A stretch of DNA of 64,000 bases from VRUE01 sp033856195 (GCA_033856195.1 JAWVFL010000086.1:27367-91366), one strand, 5' to 3'. Numbered from the stretch's first letter, positions 7,680 to 15,681 are shown. A program made the numbers and translations. Notes: generated by a model not told the origin, from the letters alone.

Positions 7680-9544
7680 TGTCCTGGCAGCTGACCAGCT
7701 TTGTGATCCTCGCCGCCGTGCTGTTCGGCGGCTTTGCTTGGTATGAGCGCTCGCGGCCGCCGTCGCAGGTCGTTGCCCTGGTGGCGGCGCTCGCCGCTCT
7801 GGCGATCGCCGGTCGCATCGCCTTCGCCGCCTTTCCCAACGTCAAGCCGACGACCGACATCGTCGTCTTCGCCGGCTACGCGCTCGGGCCGGCGCCGGGC
7901 TTCGCGGTCGGGGCGCTGGCCGGCCTCGTCTCCAACTTCTGGTTCGGGCAGGGGCCCTGGACTCCATGGCAGATGGCGGGGTGGGGAATGTGTGGCGTGT
8001 TCGGGGCCGCGCTGGCGCTGGGGGTCCGCAACGCGGGTCGCTTCAGCCTTGCCGCGGTTTGCGGTGTCGCCGGCATCGCCTACGGTTTGCTGCTGAACTT
8101 CTCGCTCATGGCGACCTACGGCGGAGATCTCTCGTTCGAGCGCTTCCTGACTCTGGAGGCGCGCGCGATCCCCTTCGACGTTGCCCACGCCGCCGGCAAC
8201 GTCGCCTTCGCCCTGATCGCCGGACCGGCGATGGTGCGAATGCTGGTTCGCTTCCGCCAGCGCTTCCAGTGGCGCACGCCGGCGCTCGCGGCGACGATCC
8301 TCGCCACCCTGCTGATCCTGCCCGCGCTCGTTCCCGGTTCGGCGCGGGCAGCCGACACGGACCGGGCAGCGAACTGGCTCGAATCGGCGCAGAACAGCGA
8401 CGGCGGGTTTGGCTCCTCGCCCGGTGGGGACTCGAGCGCGGCGCTGACCGGCTGGGCGATGCTGGGCCTGGAGGCGGCGGGACGCAACCCGTTCGACGTG
8501 ATCAGCTCGGGCCGCAGCCCGATCGACTTCCTGCGCGGGCACCTGGACGAAGTCAGCAGTCCCGGCGACATCGCCCGCACGATCGTCGCCCTCGAGGGCG
8601 CTGGCGCCGATCCCCGCTCCTTTGGCGGTCGCGACCTGGTCAGCGCCCTGCTGAAGCGGCGCGCCGCCAACGGCTCCTACGTCGGTTGGCCGGGAACCAC
8701 CTCCTTCAGCGTCATAGCCCTGCGCGCGGCAGGCGCTGACGGCGGCCTCGACGGCACTATCTCGTGGCTGGCGGGGGTGCAGAACGGGGACGGTGGCTGG
8801 GGGGACGTGCCGGGCCAGCCGAGCAACGCGGACGTCACCGGGTCCGTCATGCAGGCTCTGCCCGACACGCAGGCGGCCCAGGACGGTCTTTCCTACCTGC
8901 GCAAGCACCAGCGCCCCGACGGCGGCTTTGCCCTCGGCGCCGCCGGTGGCGTCAACTCGCAGTCGACCGCATGGGCGGTGCAGGGCATGATCGGGGTCGG
9001 CGCCGACCCGGCGACGATCAGCGCCAGCGGCAGCAGCGCGCTCGACTACCTCGCGGCCAGGCAGGCTGACGACGGCCACTACCGCTACTCGGAATCCAGC
9101 GACCAGACACCGGTCTGGGTGACCGGCCAGGCGCTGGTCGCGGTCGCCGGCGACTCGCTCCCGATCTCACCGCCGCCGCGCGAACTGACGCCGACCACGG
9201 TGTCTCCCTCAAAGGCCGCACCGCCTCCCGCGGGCGGCACGAGCCCGTCGCCTGGCTTCGAATCGGTACCGCCGCCCTCCAAGGGCGCGGGGACGGGCGG
9301 AGCCGGTGTGCCGATCGCGCCCCCCGCGACCGGCGCCGTCCCTGGACCGCCCTCCCAGAGCGGTGGCGCGGCGCCCGAGGGAAGTGAGCCGGAAGCGGTT
9401 GCGCCGACCTCCGGCCAAGAAGTCGAGCCGGTGAGCACCGCCGGCGATGCGCCCTCGCCGTGGGTCCCGATCGGCATCGGCGTCGCCGCCACTGCTCTCG
9501 CCATCGGATTGCCCTGGTGGCTCGGCCGTCGTTTCGCGTGGTAG
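7679..9544 (+). CDS. ECF S-component fused to extracellular alpha/alpha-toroid (transcobalamin-like) domain
   Basis: A 621-residue membrane protein. Residues 1-200 form a six-helix S-component of the CbrT/cobalamin-type group, with the characteristic segment NFWFGQGPWTPWQMAGWG (86-103). A further hydrophobic helix (about 203-222) ends in a signal-like GSARAAD. Residues 225-492 contain at least four repeats of the squalene-cyclase/prenyltransferase/transcobalamin alpha-alpha barrel: QNSDGGFG (238), QNGDGGWGD (368), QRPDGGFAL (411) and RQADDGHYR (461). A Pro/Gly/Ser linker (about 495-594) leads to a C-terminal membrane helix (595-615). The toroid should therefore sit outside, tied at both ends to the membrane. 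Animal cobalamin carriers combine exactly such a barrel with a DUF4430 domain, and DUF4430 proteins are encoded in this operon. Substrate assignment rests on the riboswitch and context. Confidence 0.88.
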   Translation: MSWQLTSFVILAAVLFGGFAWYERSRPPSQVVALVAALAALAIAGRIAFAAFPNVKPTTDIVVFAGYALGPAPGFAVGALAGLVSNFWFGQGPWTPWQMAGWGMCGVFGAALALGVRNAGRFSLAAVCGVAGIAYGLLLNFSLMATYGGDLSFERFLTLEARAIPFDVAHAAGNVAFALIAGPAMVRMLVRFRQRFQWRTPALAATILATLLILPALVPGSARAADTDRAANWLESAQNSDGGFGSSPGGDSSAALTGWAMLGLEAAGRNPFDVISSGRSPIDFLRGHLDEVSSPGDIARTIVALEGAGADPRSFGGRDLVSALLKRRAANGSYVGWPGTTSFSVIALRAAGADGGLDGTISWLAGVQNGDGGWGDVPGQPSNADVTGSVMQALPDTQAAQDGLSYLRKHQRPDGGFALGAAGGVNSQSTAWAVQGMIGVGADPATISASGSSALDYLAARQADDGHYRYSESSDQTPVWVTGQALVAVAGDSLPISPPPRELTPTTVSPSKAAPPPAGGTSPSPGFESVPPPSKGAGTGGAGVPIAPPATGAVPGPPSQSGGAAPEGSEPEAVAPTSGQEVEPVSTAGDAPSPWVPIGIGVAATALAIGLPWWLGRRFAW

Positions 9545-9546
9545 CC

Positions 9547-9597
9547 GGACGAGACGCCGATTTCCCATGTCATGCATGGAAAATGCAGGTCTCGTCC
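9547..9597. repeat. two-part inverted repeat after the B12 operon
   Basis: Outer arms GGACGAGAC (9547-9555) and GTCTCGTCC (9589-9597) are perfect; an inner pair ATTTCCCATG/CATGGAAAAT matches at 9 of 10. It lies 3 bases after the stop of the S-component gene and before the nitroreductase start. It may be the end-of-operon hairpin. No U-tract follows. Confidence 0.75.
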
Positions 9598-9619
9598 ATA
9601 CGGCGGCTATGTTCCAGGC

Positions 9620-10129
9620 GTGGACGTCGACACCGCGATCCGGACCCGTCGCACGCACAAGGCCTTTGGGCCCGCGCCGCTCGGGCGTGAGGAGATCCTC
9701 GAGCTGCTCGACCTCGCCCGCTGGGCGCCCAACCATCACCTCACGGCGCCCTGGCGCTTTCGCGTCCTCGGACCAGGGACGCGGGAGCGGCTGAAGGAGG
9801 CGGCCGGCCCCGAGGGCGCGGCGAAGCTCGACCGCGCCCCGACCCTGGTCGTCGTCTCCTGTGCCCTCGGCGCCGACCCGATCCAGAACGAGGAGGACCT
9901 GCACGCCACCGCGGTCGCCTCCTACATCGTCCTGCTCAGCGCCCACGCCCGTGGCTATGCCGGCTACTGGCGTACCCCGGGCCTGCTGCGCTCCCCCGAG
10001 GGTCGCCGTGTGGTCGGCCTCCCCGACGGCGAGCGCTTCGTCGGCCTCCTGCATCTCGGGCATCCGCGCCAGGAGAAGAATCCTCCCGAGCGTCCCCCGA
10101 TCGAGCAGTCCACCGAGTTCCTCGACTGA
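9620..10129 (+). CDS. nitroreductase-family flavoprotein
   Basis: A 169-residue protein of the FMN-dependent nitroreductase superfamily. It opens with AIRTRRTHKAFGPAPLG, followed by LLDLARWAPNHHLTAPWRF, the N-terminal FMN/phosphate-binding region of the family; GLLHLGHPRQEK matches the C-terminal conserved segment. It is at the short end of the family. The GTG at 9620 is used because the family begins there; an in-frame ATG at 9572 lies inside the preceding inverted repeat. No clear Shine-Dalgarno is present. Its stop overlaps the glpD start, so the two are co-transcribed. The physiological substrate is not evident. Confidence 0.85.
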   Translation: MDVDTAIRTRRTHKAFGPAPLGREEILELLDLARWAPNHHLTAPWRFRVLGPGTRERLKEAAGPEGAAKLDRAPTLVVVSCALGADPIQNEEDLHATAVASYIVLLSAHARGYAGYWRTPGLLRSPEGRRVVGLPDGERFVGLLHLGHPRQEKNPPERPPIEQSTEFLD

Positions 10130-11820
10130 TGCTCTCCCGCGCCACCGCAATAGAGGCGATTGCCGGCGAGCACTTCGAGGTCGTCGTGATCGGCGGCGGG
10201 ATCACCGGCGCCGGCGTTGCCCTCGATGCCGCCTCGCGCGGCTACTCGGTGGTTTTGCTCGAGCGCGGCGACTATGCCGAAGGGACCTCCAGTCGCTCCT
10301 CGAAGATGGTCCACGGCGGCCTGCGCTACCTGCAGAACCTCGACCTCGGCTTGGTCCGCGAGGCGCTGCTGGAGCGCCAGCTGATGGTCCAGCTCGCCCC
10401 GCACCTCGTCTATCCCACGCCCTTCCTCATCCCGGCCCTTGGCGACGACCGCCGCGACCGCCGCCTCGGCATCGGCCTCAACATGTACGACGTGATGGCG
10501 ACGACGCGGGTCGGTCGCAGCCGCCGCGAGATGCGCTCCTCCAAGGAGGCCGACGAGGACTACTACTGGTCCCCCGATCGCCACCGCACGATCGACCGCG
10601 ACGAGGTGCTGGCGCTGATTCCCTCGCTTGAGCCGCGCGACCCCAAGAACGCCTACCTCTTCTACGACTGCCAGACCGACGACGTGCGCCTGACGCTGAC
10701 GATCCTCGGGGAGGCCGAGCGCTTCGGCGCGGCGATGCTGAACGGCGCCGAGGTGACCGAGGTGCTGGAGCGCGAGGGCCGCGCCGCGGGCGTCGCCTTC
10801 GTCGAGGCCGAGTCCGGCGAGCGGATCGAGGTCAGGGCCGACAGCGTGATCAACGCGACCGGGGTCTTCGCCGACCGCATCCGGCCGGAGGAGGTCATCG
10901 ACGAGGAGGACGTGCCGCGGATCTCGCCCAGTCGCGGCACCCACGTCCTCGTCGACCGCGCCGTGCTCTCGACTGGGTCCGCCGCCTGCATCGTCCCGGC
11001 CGGCGAGGGCCGCGCGATCTTCGCCCTGCCCTGGTACGGGCGCACGCTGATCGGCACCACCGACAACGACTTCGATGGGGACATCGACCATCCCCGGCCC
11101 GGCGGCGAGGACATCGCCTACCTGCTCGACGCGGTCAACGAGCTCTTCGGGACCTCGCTCGGAGTGGGAGACCTGGTCGGCGCCTACGCCGGCGTGCGGC
11201 CGCTGATCGCCACCGGGGACCCGAAGAAGTCGGTCGACATCTCGCGCAAGGCGGAGCTGTACGAGACCTCATCGGGGATGCTGACGATCACCGGCGGCAA
11301 GCTGACCACTTGGCGGCGGATGGCCAAGCAGACAGTCGACCGGCTGGTCGAGCGCGAGGCCCGCGAAGCGCCCTGCCACACGGCGGAGATCCCGCTTGGC
11401 ATGGAGGCGCGGCCGGAGGATCTCGAGGCGCCGGACGGGGTAGGGGAGGAGGCCCTCGAGCAGCTTGCCTTCCGCTACGGCCACGCCGCCCGCCAGGTGC
11501 TCGCCCTTGCCCGCGAGGACACGAAGCTGGCGCAGCCGATCGTCCCCGGTCGTCCCGACCTGCTCGCCGAGGCCGTGATCGCCGCCCGCCACGAGCAGGC
11601 GCGCAGCGTTGCCGACGTCCTCCTGCGCCGGACCCGACTCGGTCTGCTGGCGGCTCCGCAGCTGCGCGACAGCGCCGCGGCTCGCGCGGTCGCCGCCGCG
11701 ATGGGGGCCGAGCTGGGCTGGTCGCGGCGCGAGGTCAAGCGCGCGGCTGAGGCCTGGCCGGCCGCCGCCGTGGAGGCCGGCATCGACCCCGCCGGCTCAC
11801 CCGTCGAGTCGCTCCAATAA
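10129..11820 (+). CDS. glpD: glycerol-3-phosphate dehydrogenase (FAD-dependent, aerobic type)
   Basis: A 563-residue flavoenzyme that oxidises glycerol-3-phosphate to dihydroxyacetone phosphate at the membrane, passing electrons to the quinone pool. The N-terminal Rossmann motif VVVIGGGITGAGVALDAASRG binds FAD. GTSSRSSKMVHGGLRYLQ, PWYGRTLIGTTDND and ITGGKLTTWRRMA are family signatures. The C-terminal helical domain is complete, with normal length. The ATG overlaps the nitroreductase stop. No glpK or glpF lies nearby in this window. Confidence 0.96.
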   Translation: MLSRATAIEAIAGEHFEVVVIGGGITGAGVALDAASRGYSVVLLERGDYAEGTSSRSSKMVHGGLRYLQNLDLGLVREALLERQLMVQLAPHLVYPTPFLIPALGDDRRDRRLGIGLNMYDVMATTRVGRSRREMRSSKEADEDYYWSPDRHRTIDRDEVLALIPSLEPRDPKNAYLFYDCQTDDVRLTLTILGEAERFGAAMLNGAEVTEVLEREGRAAGVAFVEAESGERIEVRADSVINATGVFADRIRPEEVIDEEDVPRISPSRGTHVLVDRAVLSTGSAACIVPAGEGRAIFALPWYGRTLIGTTDNDFDGDIDHPRPGGEDIAYLLDAVNELFGTSLGVGDLVGAYAGVRPLIATGDPKKSVDISRKAELYETSSGMLTITGGKLTTWRRMAKQTVDRLVEREAREAPCHTAEIPLGMEARPEDLEAPDGVGEEALEQLAFRYGHAARQVLALAREDTKLAQPIVPGRPDLLAEAVIAARHEQARSVADVLLRRTRLGLLAAPQLRDSAAARAVAAAMGAELGWSRREVKRAAEAWPAAAVEAGIDPAGSPVESLQ

Positions 11821-11830
11821 CCTGCCGCCC

Positions 11831-11894
11831 GTGAACGCGCAAATCGACACGGTGGTATCCGGATGTTCGAGTCCGGGGCGATTTGCGCGTGAAC
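11831..11894. repeat. inverted repeat between glpD and the Rho-like gene
   Basis: Stem ACGCGCAAATCG (11835-11846) pairs with CGATTTGCGCGT (11879-11890). An inner small hairpin CCGGA...TCCGG sits in the loop, repeating the two-level design of the other palindromes. The Rho-like gene's GGAGG lies directly downstream. It may terminate or stabilise the glpD message. Confidence 0.75.
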
Positions 11895-11907
11895 CCCTGG
11901 AGGTTCG

Positions 11908-12723
11908 ATGAACAAGGCCGAACTGGAGTCCAAGCACCTCGCCGAGCTGCACGCGCTCGCTGCCGACGCAGACGTTCCGCGCTACCGCATGCTGCCCCGC
12001 GCCGAGCTGATCGAGAAGCTCGCCAGCGGGAAGCCGGCGCAGGAGAGCGAGAGGCCTCGCCGTGAGCGGCCGGATCGGCCCGAGCGCCCACCGCGTCGGC
12101 GTCGGGAGCGTCCGGCCAGGAAAGAGGGCGCCCCCGCCGAGCGCCGGCCCGAGCGCGCTGCCCGCGAGCCGGCCACACCCAAGCCACCCGCCCCTGAGTC
12201 GCCGCCGGCAGAGCGGGCCGGGGAGCCAGCGCCAGCGCCGGCCGCCGATGCTGCCGCTCGCCCCAAACGCCGCCGCCGGCGTCGCCGCTTCGGCCGCAAG
12301 AGCAAGGGCCTGCGCGTTCAGGACTTCCTGCTGCCGCCCCCCGGCCGCCAGGCGCTCGTCTACGGCGAGAGCCGCGAGGTCTGCACGTCGCTCCTGCGCG
12401 AGATCGCCAGCGAGGTTGGCGGCGCCTCCGATGGTCCCGACCCGATCGCCCTCCTCGTCGATCCCAGTCCCGAGGAGCTGGCCGATTGGAAGCGCGAGGC
12501 GCCCGACGCCGAGCTGGTCGTCGCCGCCCAGGCCCGCCACGCGAGCGATGCCCTAGCGCAAGCGTCTCGTCGCGCTGAAAGCGGCGAAGACGTAATCCTC
12601 CTAGTCGACTCCCTGAGTCGTTTGGAGGATGCCGATACAGCGAAAGCAATCTTCGACGGCGGCCTGGCCGTAAAAGCCAATGGCTCCCTGACCGTAGTGG
12701 CGGCTCTCGAGCGCTCGTCCTGA
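11908..12723 (+). CDS. degenerate, shortened Rho-like protein
   Basis: 271 residues. The first 40 match the Rho N-terminal/SAP-like helical domain (LHALAADADVPRYRMLPRAE). A long Arg/Pro/Glu-rich disordered region follows (45-132, ending RRRRRRRFGRK). Residues 145-271 align by eye with the Rho ATPase core: GRQALVYGESREVCTSLLRE corresponds to the Walker A segment but lacks GKT; IALLVDPSPEEL and VILLVDSLSRLE correspond to Walker B; NGSLTVVAALERSS corresponds to GSLTIIATAL. The RNA-binding OB-fold and everything after the Walker B/sensor region are missing. It should not hydrolyse ATP normally. It could be a Rho paralogue acting as a decoy or regulator, or a relic. A good GGAGG precedes the ATG. 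Confidence 0.72.
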   Translation: MNKAELESKHLAELHALAADADVPRYRMLPRAELIEKLASGKPAQESERPRRERPDRPERPPRRRRERPARKEGAPAERRPERAAREPATPKPPAPESPPAERAGEPAPAPAADAAARPKRRRRRRRFGRKSKGLRVQDFLLPPPGRQALVYGESREVCTSLLREIASEVGGASDGPDPIALLVDPSPEELADWKREAPDAELVVAAQARHASDALAQASRRAESGEDVILLVDSLSRLEDADTAKAIFDGGLAVKANGSLTVVAALERSS

Positions 12724-12724
12724 G

Positions 12725-12839
12725 AGCCGGGCTCAGGCCAGGGGTGGAGCGTCTTGTACTTTTTCGGCGCTACCTTGCGGCGCCAGCAACTGCGTCTCCA
12801 CCGAAAAAGTTAAGCGAAACCCCTGGCCTGAGCCCGGCT
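12725..12839. repeat. bipartite palindrome family, copy B
   Basis: Perfect 21-bp outer arms (12725-12745 and 12819-12839), inner stem ACTTTTTCGG/CCGAAAAAGT (12758-12767, 12801-12810) and a 33-base loop. It sits between convergent genes; its right end overlaps the stop codon of the minus-strand gene by two bases. The segments just inside the arms (GGAGCGTCTTGTACTTTTTC and CACCGAAAAAGTTAAGCG) are almost identical to copy C, while the arms themselves differ. It could serve as a bidirectional terminator. Confidence 0.93.
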
Positions 12840-13305
12840 ACCGCCGATACGCAATACGTCGCCAGCTCGGCTCCTTAGACAGCTCGATCAGCTCGGAGCT
12901 GCGATCCGGCTGCACGTAGCCGAAGGTCTGGTTGCGCTCGTCGAAGACGACGTCGAGCTCGCCCTCCTTGACCCGCTGGTCGAGCCAGGCGCCACGGAAG
13001 ACGAGGCGGCGCAGCCAGTGGACGAGGCTGCGGTTGGCGGGGCCGACCAGGTCGTCCCAGTTCTCGTTGATGTGCTCGCCGAGGCGGGAGGCGGGCTCGG
13101 CGATCTCGCCGCTGACGGCCAGATCGAGCAGGTCGTCGAGCTCCTCCTGGCTGAGGCCCTGGTGGACGAAGCCGAGTTTGACCGCGGCCTGCTCGACCCG
13201 CTGGCCGAAGTCCTCCTCGTTGAAGGCAAAGCGAAGCTCCCCGTACTCGAGCACGTAATCGGAGCCAGACTCGTAGTTCCCTCGGCGGGTCGTTTTCTTG
13301 TCCAT
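12838..13305 (-). CDS. hypothetical protein
   Basis: A 155-residue soluble, acidic protein with no signal peptide or membrane segment, which I do not recognise. Visible features: an N-terminal DKKTTRRGNYESGSDYVLEY, a helical middle (about 28-75) rich in Glu, Leu and Asp (LSQEELDDLLDLAVSGEIAE), a Trp-containing segment WLRRLVFRGAWLDQRV and a C-terminal DERNQTFGYVQP. Codon use resembles its neighbours and frame quality is good throughout, supporting a real gene. It is divergent from the PHP phosphatase and convergent with the Rho-like gene. Confidence 0.7.
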   Translation of the reverse strand: MDKKTTRRGNYESGSDYVLEYGELRFAFNEEDFGQRVEQAAVKLGFVHQGLSQEELDDLLDLAVSGEIAEPASRLGEHINENWDDLVGPANRSLVHWLRRLVFRGAWLDQRVKEGELDVVFDERNQTFGYVQPDRSSELIELSKEPSWRRIAYRR

Positions 13306-13457
13306 GAGTTGAAGCCAACTACTCGCGCCAGCCCAGCGGGAGCAGGTGCTGGATCATGCCGGTCATCGTAGTCCCATGCCTCCTCCGCCCGTGCCTGAAA
13401 GAGCGTTTGCACCTGAGCGGCCCGCGGCGCTCCCGGGCTACCCTCCCGGGCCCCCAA

Positions 13458-14177
13458 GTGATCGACCTGCACTGCCACATCCTGCCCGGAGTCGACGATG
13501 GCTCACTCGACCTCCCCGACAGCCTCGCGATGGGGCGGCAGGCGGTGAACGATGGCATCGAGCGGATCTGCGCGACGCCCCACATTCGCCACGACCACGA
13601 CGTCCGCATCGAGGAGGTCGCCGGCAGGGTGGAGGAGCTGAACGTTGCGCTGCGCGACGAGGGCGTGCCGGTGACGGTGCTGCAGGGCGGCGAGGTGGCG
13701 GAGACCGCGGTCGAGGGGTTGAGCGAGGAGGAGCTCGAACGAGTCTCACTCGGCGGAGGGAGCTGGATCCTGCTCGAGCCGGCGCCGGGCCCGCTCAGCG
13801 ACACGCTGATCGCCGGCGTCGCCCACCTGGCCGAGCGCGGCTGCCGGGCGCTGATCGCCCACCCCGAGCGACACCTCTCGGCCGATATGTACGAGCGAAT
13901 CGCGGCGTTGATCGCGAACGGGGCGCTGGTACAGGCGACGGCCGACTTCTTCCTGCGCGAGCACACCGCGGCCGGGATGCGGATGCTGGCCGAAGCGGGC
14001 CTGGTCCACGTGCTCAGCAGCGACGCCCATTCTTCGCACGGGGGCCGCCCCGTGCACATGCGCGAGGCCTTCGAACGGCTGGAGCGGATCGAGTCGGTGG
14101 CACCGCATCTGGAGTGGATGCGTGACATCGCGCCGCAAGCGATCGTTGACGCGGAGGAGCTTTCTATCCCATATTGA
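13458..14177 (+). CDS. PHP-domain phosphatase, CpsB/YwqE tyrosine phosphatase-like
   Basis: A 239-residue PHP-fold metal-dependent phosphoesterase. Metal-binding motifs in order: DLHCHILPGVDDG at the start, TPHIRHDHD, then IAHPERH and SSDAHS. The arrangement matches CpsB/YwqE manganese-dependent protein-tyrosine phosphatases, which remove phosphate from BY-kinases that control exopolysaccharide export. No capsule genes are adjacent here, so the partner kinase is unknown. I use the GTG at 13458 immediately before the first motif; an ATG at 13356 would add 34 residues unlike the family. Confidence 0.85.
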   Translation: MIDLHCHILPGVDDGSLDLPDSLAMGRQAVNDGIERICATPHIRHDHDVRIEEVAGRVEELNVALRDEGVPVTVLQGGEVAETAVEGLSEEELERVSLGGGSWILLEPAPGPLSDTLIAGVAHLAERGCRALIAHPERHLSADMYERIAALIANGALVQATADFFLREHTAAGMRMLAEAGLVHVLSSDAHSSHGGRPVHMREAFERLERIESVAPHLEWMRDIAPQAIVDAEELSIPY

Positions 14178-14181
14178 GGGT

Positions 14182-14300
14182 GAGGGGCCCGGCTTGGCAG
14201 GGGTGGAGCGTCTTGTACTTTTTCGGCACTTCCTCGCGGCGCCAGCAGCCGCGTCTTCACCGAAAAAGTTAAGCGGAACCCCTGCCAAGCCGGGCCCCTC
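14182..14300. repeat. bipartite palindrome family, copy C
   Basis: Perfect 23-bp outer arms (14182-14204 and 14278-14300), inner stem ACTTTTTCGG/CCGAAAAAGT (14217-14226, 14260-14269) and a 33-base loop. It lies between convergent genes, 4 bases after the phosphatase stop and overlapping the PfkB stop by two bases. It has the same inner sequence and orientation as copy B but different arm sequence. Confidence 0.93.
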
Positions 14301-15228
14301 AGAGCGGCCGCAGCTCGACCTTGCGCGCCAGGTCTTCGATCACCGAGCGCGAGCCGCTGCCGAGGCCGGCGCGGAGGAAGTTGGCGGCGCCGGCCGCGGC
14401 GCCGGTGCGCAGCGTCTCCTCCCACTCGAGGCCAGCGGCCATGCAGGCGGCGAGGCCGCCCATCATCGAGTCGCCGCAGCCCTCGCGCGAGCCGCGCTCG
14501 AAGCGCGGCGGCACCAGCTCCCAGCCGTCCTCCTCGCGCAGCACCATCGCCGGCTCCTCGGCGCGGGTGATGATCACGGCGCCGGCGCCCGCGTCGAGCA
14601 GCTTCTGCGCGGCGGCGCGCATCCGCTCGGTCGTATCCACGGGCCCCTCGATGTATTTGGCCAGCTCCCAGTCGTTGATCTTGACCAGGTCCGGCCCGCC
14701 CTCCAGGGCGCTGTCGAGCCGTGGCGGCGAGAGGTCGACGACCACCGGCGTCCCGTTCGCCTTCACGTCGGTGACCAGGTTGCCGTAGATCTCGAGCGGC
14801 AGCGCCTCGCCGGGGAAGGGGCCGCAGAGGGCCAGCACGCCGGAGTCGATCGCGGCGGCGACGGTGGTCGAGAAGAGCTCGTCGATCTCGTGCCGGGACG
14901 GCGGCATCGCGGCGGCCTGGGCGATCGGCACGCGCTCGCCGCTGCGGCGGTCATGCAGGTAGGCGCCGCTCGCCTCGGCGGTCTCGATCAGGCGCATCTC
15001 GACTTCCATCTCTTCGAGCAGAGGCCGCAGCACGGTGCCGCTCTCACCGCCGATGAAGCCGCAGAGGATCGGATTTGCGCCCAGCTCGGCCGCCATCCGG
15101 GCCACCCATACGCCCTGCCCGGCGGCGTGCAGGTGGATGTCGTCGCCACCGTCGCTGGTCAGCGCCTCGACCGTGACCGAGAGCATCGGATGCGGCCCGA
15201 AGACCGTGACCTTCCCATTCGTGCCCAT
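14299..15228 (-). CDS. PfkB-family sugar kinase (1-phosphofructokinase-like)
   Basis: A 309-residue ribokinase/PfkB-fold kinase. The opening FGPHPMLSVTVEALTSDGG and HAAGQGVWVARMAAELGA match the substrate-binding start of the 1-phosphofructokinase/tagatose-6-phosphate kinase branch. The C-terminal ATP/anion-hole motif reads EGCGDSMMGGLAA, where the usual GAGD is GCGD. The catalytic Asp is retained. No PTS or sugar operon is adjacent, so the sugar is uncertain. It is convergent with the PHP phosphatase across copy C and divergent from the DUF192 gene. Confidence 0.85.
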   Translation of the reverse strand: MGTNGKVTVFGPHPMLSVTVEALTSDGGDDIHLHAAGQGVWVARMAAELGANPILCGFIGGESGTVLRPLLEEMEVEMRLIETAEASGAYLHDRRSGERVPIAQAAAMPPSRHEIDELFSTTVAAAIDSGVLALCGPFPGEALPLEIYGNLVTDVKANGTPVVVDLSPPRLDSALEGGPDLVKINDWELAKYIEGPVDTTERMRAAAQKLLDAGAGAVIITRAEEPAMVLREEDGWELVPPRFERGSREGCGDSMMGGLAACMAAGLEWEETLRTGAAAGAANFLRAGLGSGSRSVIEDLARKVELRPL

Positions 15229-15241
15229 CGCGAGAGGCTAG

Positions 15242-15294
15242 CCGCTGAGTTCGTGTTTCTTCGCTGTATGGGCGAACAAACGCGAACTCAGCGG
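15242..15294. repeat. inverted repeat between divergent genes
   Basis: Outer arms CCGCTGAGTTCG (15242-15253) and CGAACTCAGCGG (15283-15294) are perfect; an inner pair TTCGC...GCGAA gives the same two-level plan as the other palindromes. Here it lies between divergent start codons (15228 minus, 15314 plus), so a terminator role is unlikely. An operator or cruciform site is possible. Confidence 0.75.
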
Positions 15295-15313
15295 AGCGGC
15301 GGGGAGGGACCTG

Positions 15314-15673
15314 GTGGCCCGTTTGGCTTTTCGTCGCGTGGACCAATCGGTTTCGCGCTTTCGTGGTTTGAGAGTCGATCGTGTGCTCGGCTTCGAAGTG
15401 CCGGTCGCAACCAGCTTGTGCTCCCGTCTGCTCGGTCTCGCGTATCTCGATCGCGACGGGGCCGGCATGGGACTCCTGATTCCCCACTGTCGCTGCGTTC
15501 ACACCTTCGGCATGCGCTTCGATCTCGACCTCTGCTTTTTCGACGCCGGCGGCGCGGTCATCGCCGTTCGCCAAGCCCTGCGGCCGCGGCGGGTCGCATT
15601 TTGCGGAGGGGCGGCGGCTGTGCTCGAGGTTCCCGCCACGCAGGGGGGAGAGTTTTCTGCGCTCGCGTCTTAG
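15314..15673 (+). CDS. DUF192-family protein
   Basis: A 119-residue protein of the DUF192 family. SRLLGLAYLD corresponds to the family's RGLM motif, and HTFGMRFDLDLCFFDAGG to the FWMKNT...LDVIFID core. Most relatives are exported; this one has no signal peptide. The function of the family is unknown. The GTG at 15314 follows GGGGAGGGA with proper spacing. It ends just 8 bases before the response regulator and probably shares its transcript. Confidence 0.8.
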   Translation: MARLAFRRVDQSVSRFRGLRVDRVLGFEVPVATSLCSRLLGLAYLDRDGAGMGLLIPHCRCVHTFGMRFDLDLCFFDAGGAVIAVRQALRPRRVAFCGGAAAVLEVPATQGGEFSALAS

Positions 15674-15681
15674 GCCGGCCA

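Noticed and set aside
7034..9079. 681-codon open frame on the minus strand
   Set aside because: Antisense to the second EcfA domain and the S-component fusion, which have unmistakable motifs. The minus translation resembles no protein family.
9572..9619. Earlier ATG for the nitroreductase
   Set aside because: It lies in an inverted repeat and adds residues (MHGKCRSRPYGGYVPG) unlike the family.
14122..15681. Upstream extension of the OmpR-type regulator frame
   Set aside because: It runs antisense through the PfkB gene and palindrome C; the regulator domain starts only at 15682.
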